From: Bacteroidota bacterium | GTDB lineage: Bacteria; Bacteroidota; Bacteroidia; B-17B0; B-17BO | Direction of reading: 5' to 3' | NCBI GenBank assembly: GCA_025356715.1 | Contig: JANXRU010000419.1 | Location: 1 to 11,061, forward strand | DNA: 11,061 nt | Part shown: one piece after another, positions 6,786-11,061 of the stretch | Layout of the letters: the number at the start of each line of letters is the position of its first letter | Numbering within the stretch: position 1 is the first letter of the stretch | The notes under the pieces: generated by a model | Database searches by the model: none | Seen by the model: the letters and a program-made list of their open reading frames with translations, nothing else | What the model was told of the DNA's origin: nothing | Translations under genes and position numbers: made by a program

Positions 6786-8192
6786 TTAAATATGCAACGC
6801 TCGTTTACCAGTTGCATCTAATGCAGCTTCCTTTAAACTTTCCGTGTACGTTGGATGCGCATGACTCATACGACTAATATCTTCGGCACTTGCTCTGTAT
6901 TCCATGGCTACAACAGCTTCCGCTATCATATCGGCAGTACGAGGACCAATCATGTGAACACCTAATATTTCGTCAGTTGTTTCATCGGATAACACTTTTA
7001 CAAAACCATCCGTATCCATACTGGCGCGAGCTCTTCCACTTGCTTTGAAAGGGAAAGAACCAACTTTATATTTAATACCTTTCTCTTTTAATTGCTCTTC
7101 CGTTTGCCCAACTGCAGCCACTTCAGGCCAAGTGTAAACAACACCTGGTATTAAATTATAATCAATATGTGGTTTTTGGCCAGCCATTTGTTCCGCTACA
7201 AACACACCTTCTTCTTCCGCTTTATGCGCTAACATTGCACCTACAACTACATCTCCAATAGCATAAATATTATCAGCACTTGTTTTTAAATGTGTGTCCA
7301 CTTCTACTCGTCCACGTGCATCTAATTTAACACCTGCTTTATCTAATCCTAATCCTTCTGTATAAGGCTTACGGCCAACTGCCATTAACACATAATCTCC
7401 CACTAATTCAACCTTTCCACCTTTATCATTATCAGCAGTTACAGTTACTTCTTTACCTTTAACAGTAGCTCCAGCAACTTTATGCTTCATGTAGAAATCA
7501 ACTTTTAAATTTTTCTTCATGACACGTTGTAATTCTTTTCCTAATCCTGCATCCATTCCAGGAATTAAACGATCCATAAATTCAACAACGGAAACTTTAG
7601 ACCCTAAACGCGCATACACACTACCTAATTCTAAACCAATAACACCACCTCCAATTACTATTAAATGTTTAGGAATTTCAGTCATTTCTAAAGCTTCTGT
7701 AGAAGTAATAATGCGTTTTTTATCAATTGCAATACTTGGTAAGGATGATGGCTTAGAACCAGTAGCAATAATGGTTTTAGTAGACTCTATTTGTTCTTTT
7801 GTCCCATCTGCTTTTGTAATATTTATAACGGTTTTAGATTCAAAACTTCCAACACCTGTGTATACGGTGATTTTATTTTTCTTCATTAAAAAATTGATGC
7901 CATCACAGGTCATTTTTACCACACCGCGTTTACGCTCAATCATTTGCTTCAAGTTTACTTTAGGCGCTTTAATTTCAATACCATGTTCTTCAAAATGATT
8001 AACGGCATTATAATAATGTTCCGATGAATCTAATAAGGCTTTTGACGGGATACATCCTACATTTAAACAGGTGCCACCAAGTGTACTATACTTTTCAATT
8101 AAAGCCGTTTTCATACCTAATTGCGCGCAACGAATAGCAGCAACGTATCCGCCTGGACCTGCCCCTATGATTGTAACATCAAATTTTTCCAT
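6786..8192 (-). CDS. lpdA: dihydrolipoyl dehydrogenase (E3)
   Basis: This flavoprotein reoxidises dihydrolipoamide with NAD+ in the pyruvate, 2-oxoglutarate and branched-chain 2-oxoacid dehydrogenase complexes and in glycine cleavage. The 468-residue length is standard. The FAD-binding GAGPGGYVAA (10-19) opens the protein. The redox disulfide lies in GGTCLNVGCIPSK (39-51, C42 and C47). The NAD-binding Rossmann motif is VIGGGVIGLELG, followed by the second FAD contact IYAIGDV and the C-terminal dimer-interface active site HAHPTYTES with the catalytic His before Pro. The start ATG is the normal family start. The gene stands between lnt (50 bp upstream) and the YfiT-like gene, with no E1/E2 partner genes in the window, so it is likely a shared E3 with its own or a read-through promoter. 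Nothing is unusual in the sequence. Confidence 0.97.
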   Translation of the reverse strand: MEKFDVTIIGAGPGGYVAAIRCAQLGMKTALIEKYSTLGGTCLNVGCIPSKALLDSSEHYYNAVNHFEEHGIEIKAPKVNLKQMIERKRGVVKMTCDGINFLMKKNKITVYTGVGSFESKTVINITKADGTKEQIESTKTIIATGSKPSSLPSIAIDKKRIITSTEALEMTEIPKHLIVIGGGVIGLELGSVYARLGSKVSVVEFMDRLIPGMDAGLGKELQRVMKKNLKVDFYMKHKVAGATVKGKEVTVTADNDKGGKVELVGDYVLMAVGRKPYTEGLGLDKAGVKLDARGRVEVDTHLKTSADNIYAIGDVVVGAMLAHKAEEEGVFVAEQMAGQKPHIDYNLIPGVVYTWPEVAAVGQTEEQLKEKGIKYKVGSFPFKASGRARASMDTDGFVKVLSDETTDEILGVHMIGPRTADMIAEAVVAMEYRASAEDISRMSHAHPTYTESLKEAALDATGKRALHI

Positions 8193-8227
8193 ATCTATCT
8201 ATTTTTTATTTTTTTAAATTGAATGCA

Positions 8228-8235
8228 CGAATTTA
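8228..8235 (-). promoter_or_regulatory. weak -7-like box before lpdA
   Basis: The minus strand reads TAAATTCG, one mismatch from TAnnTTTG, 35 bp before the lpdA ATG. No TTTG box is seen at the expected distance upstream, so this is only a hint that lpdA can be transcribed separately from lnt. No hairpin separates lnt from lpdA. Confidence 0.25.
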
Positions 8236-8242
8236 CTACTTT

Positions 8243-9850
8243 TTAAGACTTTTTGAAGCGTAAAAATTGACTCCACGCAACTAATAGTAATGCTACTATT
8301 GAAGATGAATACGAAATCAAATCGCCAAAACGGACAAAAAAAGTTAAGTTATCATGTGTTGTCATATTTTTAGTAATAGTCGCTTGTTCCCAATAAGGGG
8401 TAGCTTGCTCTATTACTCCCATGGGAGTAATAAAACATGACACGCCCGTATTAGCACATCGCGCAATTTCTCGTCGGTTTTCTATAGCGCGTAATTTTGC
8501 ATAAGCTAAATGATGTTTATATCCTGGAGAATCGCTCCACCAGCCATCATTAGTTAAAATAAAAATTAAATTAGCACCATTACGAACATACTGCCCTACA
8601 TAATCTGGGTAAACACTTTCATAACAAATGATAGGAGCAATTGCTACTTTTTTATTATGACTAAAAAACACAGTGCGTTCATCTTGTGTTCCAAGGCTTC
8701 CCATAGTACCTCCTAAATTAATGGCTAATTTTTCTAATGGTTTAAAAAGTGCTGGAAACGGCATTTTTTCTACTCCAGGAACTAATTTTGATTTATGATA
8801 CTCTACAATCCCTTCATTATTAAATTGTAATCCCGTATTATATGAATCATAATATTTTTCCGATCTAAGAAAATTACTAGCCGTGGCTGTTAGTTTCTCA
8901 TTTGGTTTAAATATATAAGCCGTATTTGCCCCAGTAATAATGGTTAATTGTGGGAATTTTTTAAGAATACTATCTTGTAAAAAATGAAGAGAGTAGGATT
9001 GATTTTCCTCACCTTCAAAAATATTTTCCGTTAAAAATGTTTCGGGTAGTACTAAATAGTCTATCGTGGAATCTAATTTTGTATCAATATATTTTACTAA
9101 ATTTTGTAATTGAATAGCAGGCTCTAAAAAAAACTTATCGTTATAAGGATCCACATTAGGCTGAACAATAAGTGTTTTATTGGAATGAGTTAATGAATGA
9201 ACTTTAGATATATAAAATGAACTTCGATAAGTGAAAACCACAAAAGAGATAATAATTGGTACGCTAATAAAAGCGATAGGCTTAACGATTCTTTTTATCG
9301 TGAATGCTTTTTCTTTAATTAAATTAAATACTAAAATATTTACCACTAATATCCATAAACTGCCACCTGAAGTACCAGTAAACTCATACCATTGCACCCA
9401 ATTATGGTTAAAGGCAAAAACATTCCCTAAGGTAAGCCAAGTCCATGTTAAATCCCATAACGTATGGCCGTATTCAAAACCTAACCATAAAGGAATTAAT
9501 AACCAAATTGCCCAAGGCTTACGAATTCGTTTTTTTAGATTGTGCCAAGTCATAAATACCATGGTCATTAATATAGCATTACAAAATATAGCTAAACAAG
9601 CTCCTTCAATAGAAGCATAATAAATCCACCAACTAACACATACATTCCAAATAAAAAATGTGAGATAAACTAATCCAGTTAATTTTAATTTTCTACGTTT
9701 AATAATTTCCGAAGATGAAATATCATCTTCAATCATTAATAAAGGAACCCAAGCCACAAACATTAAAACAGTCAAATACTGGAACCAACCTGCACTCAAT
9801 AATAATGCGCTAATAATAGCAAGTAATACGTTAGGCGTTTTTTTTATCAC
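8243..9850 (-). CDS. lnt: apolipoprotein N-acyltransferase
   Basis: Lnt adds the third acyl chain to the N-terminal Cys of lipoproteins in the inner membrane, taking it from a phospholipid. The 535-residue protein has N-terminal membrane helices (about 8-38, 60-104, 114-128, 162-178, 190-207), a periplasmic nitrilase-type domain (about 225-490) and a final helix (about 512-530). The catalytic triad is visible: E270 in LVLPETF, K353 in YHKSKLVPGVEKMPF and C409 in APIICYESVYP. The partner Glu E361 is also present. The start is GTG: an in-frame TAA lies two codons upstream, and the next ATG (residue 30) would remove half of the first helix. The basic MIKKT before the helix fits the family. The start codon is only 15 bp after the T-run of a strong terminator, so the leader is very short or the transcript reads through. 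Confidence 0.96.
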   Translation of the reverse strand: MIKKTPNVLLAIISALLLSAGWFQYLTVLMFVAWVPLLMIEDDISSSEIIKRRKLKLTGLVYLTFFIWNVCVSWWIYYASIEGACLAIFCNAILMTMVFMTWHNLKKRIRKPWAIWLLIPLWLGFEYGHTLWDLTWTWLTLGNVFAFNHNWVQWYEFTGTSGGSLWILVVNILVFNLIKEKAFTIKRIVKPIAFISVPIIISFVVFTYRSSFYISKVHSLTHSNKTLIVQPNVDPYNDKFFLEPAIQLQNLVKYIDTKLDSTIDYLVLPETFLTENIFEGEENQSYSLHFLQDSILKKFPQLTIITGANTAYIFKPNEKLTATASNFLRSEKYYDSYNTGLQFNNEGIVEYHKSKLVPGVEKMPFPALFKPLEKLAINLGGTMGSLGTQDERTVFFSHNKKVAIAPIICYESVYPDYVGQYVRNGANLIFILTNDGWWSDSPGYKHHLAYAKLRAIENRREIARCANTGVSCFITPMGVIEQATPYWEQATITKNMTTHDNLTFFVRFGDLISYSSSIVALLLVAWSQFLRFKKS

Positions 9851-9865
9851 GGCTTAAATATAACT

Positions 9866-9897
9866 AAAAAAAGTCTAACCATTTGGTTAGACTTTTT
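9866..9897 (-). terminator. strong intrinsic terminator after the secreted protein gene
   Basis: On the minus strand, arms AAAAAGTCTAACC and GGTTAGACTTTTT form a 13-bp perfect stem around AAAT, followed by a run of seven T. It lies about 20 bp after the stop codon of the Q/N-rich protein gene. Its sequence is nearly symmetric, so it would also work on the plus strand. Confidence 0.9.
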
Positions 9898-9916
9898 AAC
9901 TTTTAAGAATGTTTTT

Positions 9917-10756
9917 TTAATCAACATCCAAATCCTTTACCGTTGTTTTTAATAATTCCTGATCACTCATTTTACTTGCAGGTAATTTATCATCAACATC
10001 TGATTTCAATATATTTCCAATTGAATTTGATTTTACATTATTATTATTGGTTGTCGTTTCAGCTTTTCTCTGATAAGAGTAATCATCCTCTGTTGAACTA
10101 CCTTGACTGGTTGATTGTGTATTTCCTTTACGATAATAAGGATTGTTTGGATCTTGATAGGGGTCTTGATTCATATCATTTCCTCCATAACCATTATTCT
10201 CATTATAACTGTAACCATTATTAAAATAATTTAAAGTATTCCATGCTAAAAAGCCAGCACGTTCAGCATGATTTAAAGCTCCTGCATAATCACCCCAAAA
10301 ATAGAGTTGCTTAGCATATTGTTGATGACGAATTGCTTTTGCTAACCATGGAGAATAGGTATCGTTCCAATCAGAAAACTGTAAAGCATTTCCAATGACT
10401 TGAGAGGCGTTTCTTAAAGAGTTACGAGCAGCATGTTTAATTGAATAATTAGAATTGTAACCATTATTATAACTACTGTAATAATTATTACCATAATAAT
10501 TATTATACCCATAATTTGGAGGGCTACCTATTTGAACCGTTACACCTCCTCCCCAATTATTCCAACTATAATGATGTCCATGTCCCCAACGCGTATCATA
10601 TGATTGGTGCTGAGTTTGAACTTGTGATGGTTGTTGATTTTGAGAATTTTGATTTGACTGTTGATTTTCATTTCCTCTTGAACGGTGCTGTGCGCTTACA
10701 TTTAAAACTAATACTAAAGATAAAATGGCAGTGATTGTGTGGCTAGAATTTTTCAT
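9917..10756 (-). CDS. secreted Q/N/G/Y-rich protein of unknown function
   Basis: I do not recognise a named family. The 279-residue product begins with a signal peptide (basic start, hydrophobic 8-19, VSA at the cleavage site), so the mature protein should start with Gln 23 (QHRSRG). Residues 24-54 are Q/N/S-rich. Residues 55-104 are Gly/Tyr/Asn/Trp-rich with repeated NNYY/NNGY steps. Residues 106-178 form the only ordered-looking part: an amphipathic helical region (HAARNSLRNASQVIG, then WLAKAIRHQQYAKQLYFWGDYAGALNHAERAGFLAWN) that reads like a small helical hairpin or TPR-like pair. A second N/G/Y/S tail follows, then an acidic end (SDQELLKTTVKDLDVD). There is no lipobox and no type IX sorting domain is visible. 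A sigma54-like promoter lies upstream and a strong terminator downstream, so it is a monocistronic gene. An envelope or surface structural role is possible but unproven. Confidence 0.8.
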   Translation of the reverse strand: MKNSSHTITAILSLVLVLNVSAQHRSRGNENQQSNQNSQNQQPSQVQTQHQSYDTRWGHGHHYSWNNWGGGVTVQIGSPPNYGYNNYYGNNYYSSYNNGYNSNYSIKHAARNSLRNASQVIGNALQFSDWNDTYSPWLAKAIRHQQYAKQLYFWGDYAGALNHAERAGFLAWNTLNYFNNGYSYNENNGYGGNDMNQDPYQDPNNPYYRKGNTQSTSQGSSTEDDYSYQRKAETTTNNNNVKSNSIGNILKSDVDDKLPASKMSDQELLKTTVKDLDVD

Positions 10757-10789
10757 GATTCCGATTTTTAAATTTGTTTGTAACCTAAT

Positions 10790-10806
10790 TTCAATGGCTG
10801 TGCCAA
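10790..10806 (-). promoter_or_regulatory. sigma54-like -24/-12 promoter before the secreted protein gene
   Basis: The minus strand reads TTGGCAC-N5-TTGAA. The -24 box is a perfect match to TTGGCAC, and the -12 box differs from TTGCA by one base (GA for GC) at the correct 10-nt distance between the GG and GA dinucleotides. Transcription would begin near 10779, giving a leader of about 23 nt. A small palindrome (CACTT-TGT-AAGTG, 10837-10849) lies about 45 bp upstream and could be an activator half-site, but this is a guess. No convincing TAnnTTTG box competes in this region. Confidence 0.55.
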
Positions 10807-10947
10807 AGAAATAGATTTAACAGTTTTTTACACTCTCACTTTGTAAGTGGTTAGTTTTTGGCCATAACTGGTAATATTTAAACGTACAATTGATTCAAGG
10901 TAACATTTTTATTTACTTTTTCACTACTAACCGACTAATTTTCAACT

Positions 10948-10976
10948 AAAAGGGTAACATTTGTTACCCTTTTTTT
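10948..10976 (+). terminator. intrinsic terminator upstream of the transposase
   Basis: Arms AAAAGGGTAAC (10948-10958) and GTTACCCTTTT (10963-10973) form an 11-bp perfect stem with loop ATTT, followed by T through 10976. No plus-strand gene ends here, so its likely role is to stop outside transcription from entering the transposase gene, as in several insertion sequences. Confidence 0.75.
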
Positions 10977-10991
10977 GATAATGTACATTTG
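10960..10991 (+). promoter_or_regulatory. Bacteroidota-type promoter for the transposase gene
   Basis: TTTG (10960-10963) and TACATTTG (10984-10991) match the -33 and -7 boxes exactly, with a 20-nt spacer. The -33 box lies in the loop and first stem base of the terminator hairpin just described. Transcription would start near 10998, about 19 nt before the ATG. Confidence 0.7.
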
Positions 10992-11016
10992 TGTTTACGA
11001 AGACTCAAAAAACATT

Positions 11017-11061
11017 ATGGTTAAAAATACAGAAATAAAATTAGTCGGACAGCCGATATTG
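11017..11061 (+). CDS. probable IS4-family (DUF4372-type) transposase, 3'-partial
   Basis: Only the first 15 codons are visible (MVKNTEIKLVGQPIL). The K-LVGQPIL start matches, from memory, the N-terminus of Bacteroidota IS4-family transposases with the DUF4372 helical domain, which go on with a QxLxLIP-type segment. The family call rests on few residues. Support from context comes from an insulated promoter: a terminator directly upstream and a -33/-7 pair at perfect spacing, an arrangement common in insertion sequences. I could not locate the left terminal inverted repeat of an element, which should lie between about 10810 and 10960 if this is an intact IS. The catalytic DDE domain is outside the window. 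Confidence 0.6.
   Translation, partial: MVKNTEIKLVGQPIL

Larger units (their letters stand above)
10931..11048. repeat. 12-bp inverted repeat flanking the transposase start region
   Basis: CCGACTAATTTT (10931-10942) is the exact reverse complement of AAAATTAGTCGG (11037-11048); the second copy falls in codons 7-11 of the transposase gene. The terminator hairpin, the promoter and the start codon all lie between the two copies. Only a transcript entering from the left would contain both copies and could fold this long-range stem. Confidence 0.5.

Noticed and set aside
7519..7998. 159-codon open frame on the plus strand inside lpdA
   Set aside because: It is fully antisense to a clear lpdA, has no family resemblance and no promoter or start signal; a coding shadow.
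9231..9620. 129-codon open frame antisense to lnt
   Set aside because: It mirrors the membrane-helix codons of lnt and shows no independent features.
10440..10515. TAATAATTATTA-like tandem repeats as a possible CRISPR or satellite
   Set aside because: They are Asn/Tyr codons of the low-complexity protein tract, irregular in period and without spacers.
9943..10734. Two plus-strand open frames (10-224 and 516-734 of the 10-kb block) antisense to the secreted protein gene
   Set aside because: Their Tyr/His/Asn-rich translations are the complement of low-complexity codons, with no start signals.

Overview
The window looks like chromosomal DNA of a Bacteroidota bacterium, most likely a member of the Flavobacteriaceae. 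The DNA is strongly AT-rich. Start codons lack recognisable Shine-Dalgarno sequences. Two promoter boxes match the Bacteroidota form TAnnTTTG, one of them with a TTTG box 20 nt upstream. The proteins (Tgt without zinc cysteines, LptF/G permease next to tgt, propeller-type glutaminyl cyclase lipoprotein, Tyr/Gly/Asn-rich secreted protein) all have a flavobacterial look.

Layout. From 1 to 1273 (+) is the C-terminal part of an LTA-synthase-family membrane sulfatase/phosphotransferase that enters from the left edge. It converges, with 6 bp between, on a minus-strand block. The block contains, in transcription order from right to left: a secreted Q/N/G/Y-rich protein of unknown function (10756-9917), lnt (9850-8243), lpdA (8192-6786), a YfiT/DinB-like protein (6729-6205), a glutaminyl cyclase lipoprotein (6048-5185), and a tight tgt - LptF/G permease - GT39 glycosyltransferase unit (4994-1280, with an 18-bp gap and then a 14-bp overlap). 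At the right edge, the first 15 codons of what is probably an IS4-family transposase begin on the plus strand (11017-11061).

Control signals. There is a clear hairpin/T-tract terminator between the secreted protein and lnt, and a second one just upstream of the transposase whose loop carries the -33 box of the transposase promoter. A sigma54-like -24/-12 element lies at the right distance before the secreted protein gene. A double palindrome built from two ACAGATCTGT units lies between lpdA and the YfiT gene.

Function. Most genes concern the cell envelope: lipoprotein maturation (Lnt), modification of exported proteins (glutaminyl cyclase), LPS export (LptF/G), lipid-linked sugar transfer (GT39) and head-group transfer (LTA synthase-like). 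Central metabolism (LpdA) and tRNA modification (Tgt) are interleaved. I see no clearly new multi-gene system. The most useful leads are the N-terminal Gln predicted for the secreted protein beside a glutaminyl cyclase gene, the sigma54-like promoter, the zinc-site loss in Tgt, and the compact leader of the transposase gene.
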